Of a stretch of 64,000 bases of DNA, positions 41,878 to 51,555 are shown piece after piece. The notes under the pieces were generated by a model, which made no database searches, was not told where the DNA came from, and was given only the letters and a program-made list of their open reading frames with translations. Numbering within the stretch: the first letter of the stretch is position 1; each line of letters opens with the position of its first letter. The stretch is from positions 89,484,680-89,548,679 of the forward strand of contig CM043962.1 of the NCBI GenBank assembly GCA_014529385.2. The letters run 5' to 3'. The translations under genes and the position numbers were made by a program. Origin of the DNA: Adiantum capillus-veneris. Lineage: Eukaryota > Streptophyta > Polypodiopsida > Polypodiales > Pteridaceae.

Positions 41878-44800
41878 TCATGGTCGTCGTCTAGCTCGGC
41901 TCACCTCCGCCTGTGGGAGTGTCACTCCCCTCTGAGTGTCTGGTGGGGGAGGGGCGGTAATCCTCTGGAAGAAGTCTGTGAGCTGCGACTGTCTCCCCTC
42001 TGTCTGTGTAGCTGTGTGTGGCTGTAGTAGTGTGTCCCGATGGCTCTGTATCTCTAGTAAGAACCGTCCGAGCTGTCTCTGATCCCGAGAGTCCATGATC
42101 TCTCGGAGAGTGGGCTGTCCTCTGAATAGGGCCTCATACCTGCCTCTGATCTCAGTGTATGCTCTGCATCTACATACAAAGTGCTCCTCACTCTCCACCT
42201 CCTCTGTGCAGGCTCTGCAGACGCGCTCCTCCCTGGGGACACCAGTATGTCTCCCGATCTCAATCTCTAACCTGTGTGAAGCCACTCTCAGCTGACCAAT
42301 CGCCACCCGTGAGCTATGTGGCATATATGTGTCCATGTAGCGTGGTCTCTGTATGAACCCCCCAGACAATATGGTGAGAAACTGGTCTCTGTAATCTGAC
42401 ATCCTCGTCCCCAAGCCAGGTGACTCCCAGACTCTCCTAGTATATAGCTGCCACAGATCCTGTCTCAGTACCAAGTTCCTCTCACTGCAAGAGAGGTGAA
42501 CATATGGTGAGTGGGGGTCGTACTGGAAAGGTGGTAGGCTCTCCGTGTCAAGACCGTGTCCCTCAAACCATGCTCTGACCTGTGAGTACCATGCTCTCTC
42601 ATGCCCACTCTCTGATAGCTGTATAGCTGCCTCAAATGCTCTACGAGTAAGTCTGTCAGGAGGTAGCTCTCTCATCCTCTGGATGAACCAGACTGTCTGG
42701 AATAGTGCCTCTACCACCATGGGTGGTGTGGCGAGCTCGGCTCTAATAATGTCATGTGGCACTGTCTTCTTGCTGCGGAGCAAGCGTGAGATCATACATA
42801 TCTGTGGCCTCTCAAGCTGTGTCCACTGGTCAGCTGTCAATCCTGGTGCCCATACTGCCGCCGAGTACATCAAGGCCGGGGTGACGAAGGTGTCGAAAAG
42901 CCATCCCTTCGTGCGGGGTTCCTGAAAGTGTGCCTGGTGGCATCTCCGCTCTAGCATGGCCAGAGCTGCATATCCTCGGGTGAGCCTGTCAGCAGCAGCC
43001 TGCCTCATAGTGAAGGGTCCTGGTAGGCTGGTGAATGTGATGCCAAGGTAGACATAGGAGGTGACTACATCAACCTGTCCTCCTGCTGCTGTGAAGGTGG
43101 CAGCGCTCCTCACTGCACTGGATGTGTGAAAGATCATAACCTTGGTTTTGCCAAGGTTCACAGTCAACCCCCTGTGTGTGCTGAATTCGTCCAAGGCCTC
43201 AAGATGGCGTTGCAAGCCCTCGGGTGACTCTGAAATCAACACAATATCATCAGCATATAACATGATGTGGACCGGAGTACCTGCCAAGTCGCTCCCCTCT
43301 CCCCCTGCTCGCAGTATGTAGTCGGAGATCTCGTCGATGTAGAGCCCAAAGAGTGTCGGGGAGAGTGGGCATCCTTGCTTAACACCAATGGTGCTAGCAA
43401 TGGTCTCTGAAAAACCGCATGGGCAACGAACTCGACCCGTCACCTTCTCGTAGAGAGCATATATGGCCCAAATCATCTCTGTTGGTACCCCAATGTTGTG
43501 AAGGCGCTGGAAGAGTCTCTCGCGTGGGACTGTGTCAAAGGCCTTGCGGAAATCCACAAAGCAGCAGTAAAGCCTCTTCTTCCGCGCCTTTGCCCCATCA
43601 ATGAGGCAGCGCAGAACGAAGATGTGATCAGTGGTGGAGAAAGCTCGTCTGAAACCTGCCTGGCCTGGAGCTCGTAAACCCTCGATCTCTGCGTAGTAGC
43701 TGAGCTGTGCCTCAAGTACTGCTCCATATAGCTTGGCCATCGTGTGGCCAATCATGATAGTCCTGTAGTTCCCTGGATCCAGGGTGTCGCCAGATTTGTG
43801 GATAGGCACTATGGTGTGCTGTGTCCACTCCTCTGGGAAGCCTTCCCCTATAGCCCGGTTGAAGACATGTGCAATCAACGGGGCTATAGTGGAGGCCGCA
43901 TAAATGATGTGCTCACTCTGTAATCCAGTATGGTCAGCTGATCGTCTGTGCTGCATGCGGCGTATGGCCCTCTCTACCATCTGTGCTGTAAAGAAGGAGG
44001 AGCACGTGGGGCGTGGCTCGTGTGGCTGTGGGATAGGAGGCTGTCCTGGCACCTCGTAAAGTCGCTCTGCATAATCATGCCATATCTGTGGATCCTCAAT
44101 AGCTGGAGTCGGACGTGGCTCGCGCAGGGTGTGCCATGCCGTCGCGCTATCCATGCTCATGAATAGGCAGTATAGCTCAAGCTCCTGTGCCTCTTCGAAT
44201 GCTCGCCGCTTTTGGCGTGTCAGCGTCTTCATATGCCGTCTGGCCTCTCTCTCTGTGATCTCTCCTAAGGCTCGCTGTGCGCGGAGGCGTCGGTATAGCT
44301 CTCTGCACTCATCATCATACCAGCGGTTCTGAGGCATAGTCCCGGGGGGGGGAGTGCGCCCTGTGTGAGTGGTGTGTGGAAAGGAGCTAATAGCTGAAGT
44401 GTGGAGAACGGAAGAGATATGTGATGTGAGAACTGAGAGTGGTGTGGATGGGTGGAGGAGGCATAGGCCATGCTCGACCTCGGCCGAGTAAAGAGAGGCT
44501 AGCTCATGTGTGAAATGGATGGTGGTGTGTGGAGTGTGTGCTGTGGAGCTGTGTGGGATGGTATCTCCGGTGATGGAGAAAGAGAGGTATGTGTGGTCAG
44601 CTCCGATGGGTATGGGTGGAATGGTGAAGGATGTGATAAGGTGTGTAGCCTCCTTGGGTCCCAGAATATAGTCGACTGTACTCCCCCCTCCCTGTGCAAC
44701 TCCATGTGGCATACAAGTCAGGCCCCCTGAGGTGGGCCACTGGACCATCCCGTTATAAATAACGAGACGGTGCTGGGAGCCAAGTCGAAGTAGATGTCGT

Positions 44801-45405
44801 CCGTAGGCTGTGACTGGAGCTCTGTCTGCTGTATCTCTCATAGTAGCCTCCTCATCTAGAGTGTGTAGTGCCTCTGGGTCCTCGTGGTCATATGCCTCAC
44901 ACTGCTCACTGCGCGTACGAGCATTGAAGTCTCCCATAAGGAAGACTTCACCCAGCGTGGAGTACTCCACAATCTCCTCCGTGAGGCATGCGTACGGTGA
45001 CTCCTGCTCAATAGGGACGAATCTGGAGCCTGTGGGAGCAAAGTAGCAAAGGGCAATGTAGACGATCCTGTCTCGTGAGAGCTCGAGGCGAATCCACATG
45101 TAGCGGGCCTGTGGGTCCCGGGCAACAATCTGTAGTCTGCTGTGAAGCCCCTGTCTAAAGAGTATGGCCACTCCTCCTGAGCCACGAGTGGTGTGCTGGC
45201 GCATACATCCCCGATGTAGAGACTCCCACTGGAATCCATGTATCCGTGGTAGCCCTCTCTCTGGGCTCTCGTGTGTCTCTGTAAGTAGAATGATGTCTCG
45301 ACCTCTCATCACCTCCTCAAGTCTCTCTGGGTGTGTCCATAGGTCTCCATTGCAATTCCAAACCGTGACATGAATCTCCTCGTGTGTCCCACAGGCCGCG
45401 AGTCC
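41878..45405 (-). CDS. LINE ORF2: AP endonuclease and reverse transcriptase, intact
   Basis: Open for 1175 codons; the first AUG gives about 1143 residues. Endonuclease: VTVWNCNGDLW (Asn), LTETHE (Glu), FLMGDFNART (Asp, Asn), STVDYILG (Asp) and GADHTYLSF (Asp-His), all catalytic positions present. RT: DFRKAFDTVPRERLF (A), KQGCPLSPTLFGLYIDEI (B), MLYADDIVLIS (C), KTKVMIF and YVYLGITF. The C-terminus has CRACTEEVESEEHFVCRCRAY, a zinc-finger-like segment. The VTVWNCNG strand lies before the first AUG, in the same frame as ORF1 and separated from it only by a TAG, so the full enzyme seems to need readthrough or a non-AUG start. It nicks target DNA and copies LINE RNA there. Confidence 0.93.
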   Translation of the reverse strand, partial: GLAACGTHEEIHVTVWNCNGDLWTHPERLEEVMRGRDIILLTETHESPERGLPRIHGFQWESLHRGCMRQHTTRGSGGVAILFRQGLHSRLQIVARDPQARYMWIRLELSRDRIVYIALCYFAPTGSRFVPIEQESPYACLTEEIVEYSTLGEVFLMGDFNARTRSEQCEAYDHEDPEALHTLDEEATMRDTADRAPVTAYGRHLLRLGSQHRLVIYNGMVQWPTSGGLTCMPHGVAQGGGSTVDYILGPKEATHLITSFTIPPIPIGADHTYLSFSITGDTIPHSSTAHTPHTTIHFTHELASLYSAEVEHGLCLLHPSTPLSVLTSHISSVLHTSAISSFPHTTHTGRTPPPGTMPQNRWYDDECRELYRRLRAQRALGEITEREARRHMKTLTRQKRRAFEEAQELELYCLFMSMDSATAWHTLREPRPTPAIEDPQIWHDYAERLYEVPGQPPIPQPHEPRPTCSSFFTAQMVERAIRRMQHRRSADHTGLQSEHIIYAASTIAPLIAHVFNRAIGEGFPEEWTQHTIVPIHKSGDTLDPGNYRTIMIGHTMAKLYGAVLEAQLSYYAEIEGLRAPGQAGFRRAFSTTDHIFVLRCLIDGAKARKKRLYCCFVDFRKAFDTVPRERLFQRLHNIGVPTEMIWAIYALYEKVTGRVRCPCGFSETIASTIGVKQGCPLSPTLFGLYIDEISDYILRAGGEGSDLAGTPVHIMLYADDIVLISESPEGLQRHLEALDEFSTHRGLTVNLGKTKVMIFHTSSAVRSAATFTAAGGQVDVVTSYVYLGITFTSLPGPFTMRQAAADRLTRGYAALAMLERRCHQAHFQEPRTKGWLFDTFVTPALMYSAAVWAPGLTADQWTQLERPQICMISRLLRSKKTVPHDIIRAELATPPMVVEALFQTVWFIQRMRELPPDRLTRRAFEAAIQLSESGHERAWYSQVRAWFEGHGLDTESLPPFQYDPHSPYVHLSCSERNLVLRQDLWQLYTRRVWESPGLGTRMSDYRDQFLTILSGGFIQRPRYMDTYMPHSSRVAIGQLRVASHRLEIEIGRHTGVPREERVCRACTEEVESEEHFVCRCRAYTEIRGRYEALFRGQPTLREIMDSRDQRQLGRFLLEIQSHRDTLLQPHTATQTEGRQSQLTDFFQRITAPPPPDTQRGVTLPQAEVSRARRRP

Positions 45406-46326
45406 CTATGCGATGGTCTTACCATCAATGATAACCCTACCATCTCGATATACTGCCTTCTTCCCTTCTTTGCGGGCTTGGTGGACTCTAGGCATGCACG
45501 CGCGACGGTGATCTTGTTGCATCTTTGTGAGGTCATCATCAAGATAAATCGGGGGGCCTTCTAGCCCTCTCAAGATGACCCTCTTTTGGAGGAAAGAAGT
45601 TCGAGACTCCTCGGAGGCGAATTGGAGGATGAGAGCTCTCTTCTTTGGATCTTTGCCGGCTCTCCAAACTTTGGAGAAAGGGATTTCTTCTTCCTTGTAT
45701 CCCACTTTCTTGCATAAAGCTTTCCCATCGCTCTCGGGTGTAGACCCTTCTTCTTCTTTGATGCCGGTCACTCGCACATTGAGACGGCGAGCTTGTCGCA
45801 TCTTCTCCTCCTCGATGGTTGTGTGTACGATGAGTACCTCATCTTTTTGGGCTTCCTCTCTTGCAACCTTCTTGATGTTCTTTTTGACCACTTCGACCCA
45901 TCCTTCTTTGGTGGCCTCTAATTTGTCCTCAATGCTTGCGGTGAGGGCTTTGGTGATCTCCTCCTTGAGGGCTTCCTTAGCCTCCTCTTTAATCTCTCCT
46001 TCTTCGGGGGTGAGGGGTGTGATGGAAGCATGAAGGAGATCGATTTGTGCCTTCATCTCTTCTTGCTCTTTCCTCCATCTCTCCCTCTCCTTCCCGTTCT
46101 CCCGTTCCCTTCTCTCCTTCTCCTCTTTGAGATTTTGGATTTCCGCTCTCATGTCCTCTTTCTCTTCGTTCCATAGCTTGATGAGGGTGGCTTTCTCCTC
46201 CTCCCATATCTCTCTCTCCATCCGCCATTCTTTCATGTCCTTCTCCAATTGTGCCAGCCTCTTGTTCGTGAGCATGAAGGTTGTCTTCATTGTCGATGCC
46301 GGCGTCTTGATGATGGGGGAAGACAT
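45406..46326 (-). CDS. LINE ORF1: coiled-coil and RRM-like RNA-binding protein
   Basis: 306 residues from an ATG. Residues about 20-150 are a long, highly charged coiled coil (EKDMKEWRMEREIWEEEKA and similar). Then comes ARRLNVRVTGIKEEEGS, which resembles the first strand of the RRM in L1 ORF1 proteins, and a C-terminal domain with RALILQFASEESRTSFLQKR and DDLTKMQQDHRR. This is the trimeric RNA-chaperone layout of animal-type L1 ORF1. It ends GKTIA then TAG, and the next codons (GGA CTC) stay open into ORF2. Confidence 0.88.
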   Translation of the reverse strand: MSSPIIKTPASTMKTTFMLTNKRLAQLEKDMKEWRMEREIWEEEKATLIKLWNEEKEDMRAEIQNLKEEKERRERENGKERERWRKEQEEMKAQIDLLHASITPLTPEEGEIKEEAKEALKEEITKALTASIEDKLEATKEGWVEVVKKNIKKVAREEAQKDEVLIVHTTIEEEKMRQARRLNVRVTGIKEEEGSTPESDGKALCKKVGYKEEEIPFSKVWRAGKDPKKRALILQFASEESRTSFLQKRVILRGLEGPPIYLDDDLTKMQQDHRRACMPRVHQARKEGKKAVYRDGRVIIDGKTIA

Positions 46327-46545
46327 GGCTGTCTTCGTAACTACCCTCTCTTCATATTGTGAAGAAGAGGGGAGAAGGGGAAGAGAGGGAGTACTTGTGT
46401 GTGTGCGTGTATGTGTGTAGTGTGTGTGTGGGTATGTATCCGTGTGTGAGAGATTGGGGGCAGCGGGCCTGGTGCACTTGGTAATGCTGCTACAGCCTTG
46501 GCAGCGTGCAGTCGCAATAGGTCAGCCACAACGGGTTCAGCAGCA

Positions 46546-46673
46546 GCAACAGTGGCGCGCGCAGGGGGTGAAACAGCAGCAGTGGTGGCGCGCACAGGGG
46601 GCAGCAGCAGTGGCGCGCGAGAGAGTGCACAGGGGGCAGCAACAGTGGCGCGCACAGGGGTAGCAGCAGTGGC
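46546..46673 (-). repeat. 5' tandem GC-rich monomers of the LINE
   Basis: Five imperfect units built on CAGCARCAGTGGCGCGCACA with a following G run (plus strand), unit length about 24-35 bp. They lie at the extreme 5' end of the LINE, upstream of ORF1. Confidence 0.8.
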
Positions 46674-47264
46674 GAGACGACACACGACACCGAGTGGCGA
46701 AATTCCACCTTAGAGAGTATTGGCCCCAAACCTTGGCGTCCCTTTCGCACCACGTGCCAATAGAAAAGAACAGACTGAACATTGGCCCCAAACCTTGGCG
46801 TCCCTTTTGGTATTTCTTTATATTGCATCAACACAATACAAGCCGGAACTCCAGACTCTACACCTTCTCCAGGAAGCATGCCAGAGAATGAGCCCTAGCC
46901 TCATATTTAAAAGCCCTTGGCCTGAAAAGGAGTTACAGTAAAAAGCCTTTAAAACTCAAAAGCTTCTGGTCCAAAAAGCAATGCCAAAAGCTGCCAGCGT
47001 AATTTACGAAAATCCGTACAGCCTGCCACGTCATCATGCCAACGCAATTTTTTAAAATCTGCCACGTCATCGGTTTTTCTGTGTGTGCGGGTCCTGCTTT
47101 ATTTTAATCCTTTATGTCACTTGGGGCCCCATCGAACGGGGTCCCCATAAGTTGGTAGGACTTCTTCTTCTGTTACTTGTTCTTCTTAGGGTTTAGGCCC
47201 CTTGGCCGACATCTGCAAGTTGGCTCCCTTCTTCAGGGCTTCGACACGTCAGCAGTTTGTTACA
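46674..47264 (-). repeat. Right part of the 5' LTR of element X
   Basis: Continues the LTR interrupted by the LINE, from GAGACGACACACGACACC. The poly(A) module occurs twice (46723 and 46784), with a 33-bp piece of the LTR start (ACCACGTGCCAATAG...) between them, a small internal rearrangement. Confidence 0.75.
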
Positions 47265-47299
47265 CTTCCAACGAGGGAACTGTAAATCCGTAGCCTGCC

Positions 47300-48495
47300 T
47301 ATCACATGCACATCTAACCCTATGTATACGTGGACAAGCTACTTCATGGCAAGGGTTCGGTTCAGTTCAGTCAGCCTAGATTAGGAAGCGTTCTAGCACT
47401 TTTGTGAGTCTGTTCACAGACCGTGCATGTCCAGACACTTAGAGTAGATGCATATCCTCTGGTTGCACACATCATGACCATCAGATTTCCATCAGAACCC
47501 ATCAGGAGCATTTTTACAGTGCATAGACCTATTTTCCCTATTTTAGCCAATTTTCACTTATTATTTTTAAGTGACTTTTGTTGGGAAATTGGGTAGGGCA
47601 CTTTTGACAACCAAGTACATAAGAAACCCTAGCGCTAGCATAATCTGGCAGAAGAGGCAACAGGAACCAAGGTTCAGCAGGCACAGATCCCCTCCCAACA
47701 GCAAACCTAGCGTTTTGCAACTTGCAGACCTAGCGCTTTCAGCCATCCCAAGCCAGCGTTTTTGCATTGCAGCAGCCTAGCGACAGCGGGACCGGCAGTT
47801 CCCTAGCGTTTTTGCATCAAGACGAAATTCAGCCCTAGCGTTTTTGGATCAGCAGGACAAATCAGCGTTTTGCAGATTCACCGCGACGGAACCACCGGAA
47901 GCACCAACGTTTTCAGTTTTCAGCATCAGGACTCCACACCGCAAGTCCCAAACCTCGCAAATCTCACCTTCTCACAGCAGATCCTCGCCGCACGGTCAGA
48001 TCCAACGTAGTTTACAGTTTCAGCCCGGAAAATGCAGATTTCAGCATCTGCGTTTTCAGCACGTCGTCGTCGCATCATCGCCATCGACATCATCACCGAC
48101 ATAGAGTTAGAATTCAGCAGATAAAGATTTGCAGATTTCAGCACTTAGCGTTTTCAGATTTCAGCCCGTCTCGTCGTCGTCCTCATCGTCGCCGACATCG
48201 TCAGCAAGTCCGAGCATTGTAGAGATTTATGCAATCCATAGTAGACCGCTCTCGCCATAGAGGGTGGGGCCTTCGGAGGAGGGTTTGACAACATTCTGAT
48301 GTCGTATTCTTCTCTCTCTATCTCTCAGTCGCAGCACCTTCATTCACAGTGTTTATCCACTTTGCTTGTGATCATTTGCACTCTCTCACTAAAGGAACGG
48401 AAGGCTCTCCCTTCCGTAAGTAAAAGGAACCCTTGAGCACAGTTCGGAGCACTCATCTTGAGCAAAGTTCAACATTCACTTCCGCTGCACCTTAC
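47300..48495 (+). repeat. Forward LTR of the inverted-LTR unit
   Basis: About 1196 bp, starting TATCACATGCACATCTAACC (first bases mutated from TGTCAC) and ending GCTGCACCTTACA. The central part is rich in the word AGCGTTTT. Confidence 0.85.
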
Positions 48496-48496
48496 A

Positions 48497-48508
48497 TTGG
48501 TATCAGAG
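48497..48508 (+). other. Primer-binding site, initiator tRNA-Met type
   Basis: TGGTATCAGAGC, one base after the LTR end TTACA. Confidence 0.9.
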
Positions 48509-48982
48509 CTTTGGCAGTGTTCTATATCACTCAAGCAAAGAACCACAAGAATTTTTTTTTTGCTTGTTGCAGTCGCACATAACCCAAGTCCACTTGAGCA
48601 TGTCGATTCCTAATCGTGTTTTTGAAGAGTGACAGGAAAACCAAGAAAGAAGGGCTTGTCCAGCCTCCCCTTATTTCTCTTTTCACTCATTGAGAGCGGA
48701 CCGTGCACTTAGCAACCGGCCAATCGACGTGAGGTGCGAAAAAGCAACCTTGGTGTGAGTGCAAGGCCACCAAGGGTGCGCCCGCGAGAAAGAGAAGAGC
48801 TCGGGTAAAGAGAAGATCCTTCTCTAACACAGATTGCAAGCTAAAGAAGAACCTCAAGCCCCTCAAGAACCTCAAGACTCAAGAACCTCAAGAACCTCAA
48901 GAACCAAGACCCACAAGAACCAAAGTTCCTCGTGAACTTCAGAACCCAAGACTTCAAGTGTATTGTCATTACCCGAAGCGGA

Positions 48983-50385
48983 ATGGATACTTCGCATGGA
49001 GGTGATGAGCATGGCAGTGGCGAAGAAGAATTTTCCCCACCAGGAGGTTTTTCTGACCCTCCCCATTCCCCATCTACGCCAAGGATTGCACCAAATCCTA
49101 TGGAGGCTTTGGTCAAATTGATGATGGACATGATGCTACAGCAAGAAGCGCAACGCTAAGAAAGAGGGGACTCCGTGGATCGCGAGCGTGAGCAAGCGCG
49201 CTTGGCGGCCGAGTAACGAAAAGAAAGAAAAGCAGAAAGAAAGGCAGCTATGGAAGAAAGACAGGCAGCCATTGAGCGTGAGCGTGAGCGTGAGCAAGCG
49301 CACTTGGCGGCTGAAGCAAGAAAAGAGGCAGCCGAAGAAAGACAGGCAGCCATTGAGCATGAGCGTGAGCAAGCGCGCTGGGCGGCCGAAGGAAGAAAGG
49401 AGGCAGCCGAAGAGAGACGAGCGGCTTTGGAGGCAGAGCGTGAGGCGCAGAGAGACCAACGCATGCAAGAGTTGGTCCGATAGGTTCTCACCTCGAAAAC
49501 CGAGCCGGCCAAAGATGTTGGTGGTTCGTCACGTGGTGCAAACCGAGATTCGGACTCCAACAACCCCGTCACAGAGAAGATCACGTTCAGTAAGTATGAT
49601 GTTAAGATGGATGCTACGATTATTCATTCTTGGTTGCATAAATTTAATGCTTATTTTGCGACAACTAAGAAGACAGGAAATAGCAAGGTTTTGACAGCAG
49701 CTATGTACCTTGCCGGTGATGCCATTAATTGGTACCACGCATGGCAAGAAGCACATGACCGCCCACCTAGAGGAAGCCGAGGAAGGCACGCCCCTTTCCT
49801 TCAATTGGGCCGACTTCCAAGACAAGCTCAAGGCGCGTTTATGCCACCACAGTACCTAGCATGGTTGAAGGACAATTGGCACGGTCTCAAGCAAAATGGT
49901 ATGCAAGTTATGTCTTTCTCTAATCGTGTTTTGCAGCTCGGGACTCAATTACGCAAATCGGATGCGGAGCGCAAAGAGGCATTCCTTTATGGATTGGACG
50001 AGTATATCAAGTTTGATGTAGAGGTGCTCGATCCAATCGACCTCAACAAAGCAGTCGCGATTGCTCTCGCACAAGAGATGAAGCACAACAAGGGAAAGCC
50101 TAAGGAAAACAAGACTTCCACAAGTACCTCTCAGACTTCTCAGAACGGTAAGAACGGTAAGAATGGTAAGAACGGTAACTCTTCTAACCAATCTTCCAAT
50201 AGTCTCTGAGAAAAGAACTCTCCAAGTGAACCTAAGGGTAAAGCTAACATAATTGCTAAACCTAAGCTCACTCCATATGAAAAAGCAGAACAAGGAATTT
50301 TAGGAGGATACATCACGTCGGAAGAACAAAGCAATTATTCTAAGGAAGGTTGTTGTTTTCATTGTCACATCAAGGGTCACATAAA
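48983..50385 (+). pseudogene. Gypsy-type Gag, interrupted by stops and cut at the zinc knuckle
   Basis: One main frame starts MDTSHGGDEHGSGEEEF. It continues through a Glu/Arg/Ala-rich repeat segment with two stops, a stop after QELVR, and a capsid region (TIIHSWLHKFNAYFATTKK, GDAINWYHAWQEAH, then YLAWLKDNWHGLKQNGMQV and FLYGLDEYIKFDVE). A compensating pair of frame changes lies near 49756 and 49832 (other frame: HLEEAEEGTPLSFNWADFQD). A Lys/Asn/Gly-rich tail and another stop precede CCFHCHIKGH, where the inverted LTR begins. By chance the LTR supplies a Cys at the right spacing (CX2CX4HX4C). No pol follows. Confidence 0.85.
49177..49470 (+). repeat. In-frame repeat in Gag encoding Glu/Arg/Ala-rich helices
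   Basis: About three to four units of roughly 70 bp (GAGCGTGAGCAAGCGCGCTT, then GCGGCCGAA and AGGCAGCCGAAGAAAGACAG). They encode EREQARLAAE and KEAAEERQAAIE blocks with strong coiled-coil character. Confidence 0.85.
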
Positions 50386-51555
50386 TGTAAGGTGCAGCGG
50401 AAGTGAATGTTGAACTTTGCTCAAGAGTGCTCCGAACTGTGCTCAAGGGTTCCTTTTACTTACGGAAGGGAGAGCCTTATGTTCCTTTAGTGAGAGAGTG
50501 TAAATGATCAGAAACAAAGTGGCTAAACACTGTGAATGAAGGTGCTGCGACTGAGAGATAGAGAGAGAAGAATACGACACCAAAATGTTGTCAAACCCTC
50601 CTCCGAAGGCCCCACTCTCTATGGCGAGAGAGGTCTACTATTGATTGCACAAATCTCTACAATGCTCGGACTTGCCGACAACGTCGCCGACGATGAGGAC
50701 GACGACGAGACAGGCTGAAATCTGAAAACGCTAAGGGCTGAAATCTGCAAATCTTTATCGGCTGAATTCTGACTCTATGTCGGTGACGATGTCGATGGCA
50801 ATGATGCGACGACGCCGCGTTGAAAATGCAGATGCTGAAATCTGCATTTTCCGAGCTGAAACTACAAACTACGCTGGATCTGACCGTGCGGGAGGATCTG
50901 CTGCGGGAAGGTGAGATCTACGAGGTTTGGGACTTGCGGTGCGGAGTCTCGATGCTGAAAACTGAAAACGCTAGTGCTTCTGGTGGTTCCGTTGCGGTGA
51001 ATCTGCAAAACGCTGATTTGTCTTGCTGATCCAAAAACGCTAGGGCTGAATTTCGTCTTGATGCAAAAACGCTAGAGATCTACTGGTCCAGCTGTCGCCA
51101 AGCTGCTGCAATGCAAAAACGTTGGCTTGGGGTTGCTGAAAACGCTAGGCCTGCAAGTTGCAAAACGCTAGGTTTGCAGTTTGGGGGGATCTTGCTAAGA
51201 AGGTGCCTGTTGAACCTTGGTTCCTGCTGCCTCTTCTGCCAGATTATGCTAGCGCTAGGGTTTCTTATGTACTTGGCTGTCAAAATTGTCTTGCCCAGTT
51301 TCCCAACAAAAGTCACTTAAAAATAATAAGTGAAAATTGGCTAAAATAGGGAAAATAGGTCTATGCAATGTAAAAATGCTCCTGATGGGTTCTGATGGAA
51401 ATCTGATGGTCATGCTGTGTGCAACCAGAGGATCTGCATCTACTCTAAGTGTCTGGACATGCACGATATGCGAACAGACTCACCATGAACTGAACTGAAC
51501 CCTTGCCATGAAGTAGCTTGTCCACATGAACATAGGGTTAGATGTGCACGTGACA
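50386..51555 (-). repeat. Inverted LTR of the same unit
   Basis: 1170 bp, reverse complement of 47300-48495 along its length, from TGTAAGGTGCAGCGGAAG to GATGTGCACGTGACA. It is followed immediately by the target duplication CTGCC. Confidence 0.88.

Larger units (their letters stand above)
41446..46673 (-). mobile_element. LINE with intact ORF1 and ORF2, inserted in the LTR of element X
   Basis: About 5.2 kb. The 5' end (right) carries tandem GC-rich repeats and the 3' end (left) finishes in a (TTTC)n-type tail on the minus strand rather than poly(A). The insertion point lies in the GA-rich tract of the X LTR, so the target duplication cannot be read cleanly. Both ORFs are free of frameshifts. 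The endonuclease, RT and C-terminal zinc-finger motifs are complete, so this is the best candidate for a recently active element in the window. The ORF1 type (coiled coil then RRM-like) differs from the DUF4283 type of the other LINE, so the two belong to different lineages. Confidence 0.88.
39722..47264 (-). mobile_element. LTR element X, nested in LTR family Y and itself hit by a LINE
   Basis: The ends are TGTCACAAGACGGGCACC and GTTTGTTACA. The target duplication CTTCC is at 39717-39721 and 47265-47269, and the flanks join into the sequence seen uninterrupted near 23130. The 5' LTR (41357 to about 41445, then about 46674 to 47264) is split by the LINE. The 3' LTR at the left is truncated, leaving about 115 recognisable bp. 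The primer site TGGTATCAGAGC is at 41344-41355 (minus). The internal leader (41168-41260) resembles that of the Gypsy element at 37400-37490. Coding capacity is almost gone; weak gag-like translation occurs near 40900-41150. Confidence 0.85.
47300..51555 (+). mobile_element. Retroelement unit: LTR, gag, inverted LTR, with target duplication
   Basis: A forward LTR (47300-48495), an initiator-Met primer site, a gag region in forward orientation and then the same LTR inverted (50386-51555). Both outer ends are U3 tips. They are flanked by CTGCC (47295-47299 and 51556-51560), and the outer flanks join into a continuous X-type LTR sequence (CCGTAGC-CTGCC-ACGTCGGCAG). The unit therefore appears to have inserted in this shape. 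The inverted LTR begins inside the Gag zinc knuckle. Confidence 0.85.

Noticed and set aside
42095-45373. Plus-strand and alternative-frame ORFs in the intact LINE
   Set aside because: They overlap a 1143-residue ORF with complete endonuclease and RT motifs and have no motifs of their own.
48101-48240. TCGTCGTC/ATCGTCGCC-rich stretch as an independent minisatellite
   Set aside because: It is part of the LTR: the inverted copy near 50680-50815 has the same composition.
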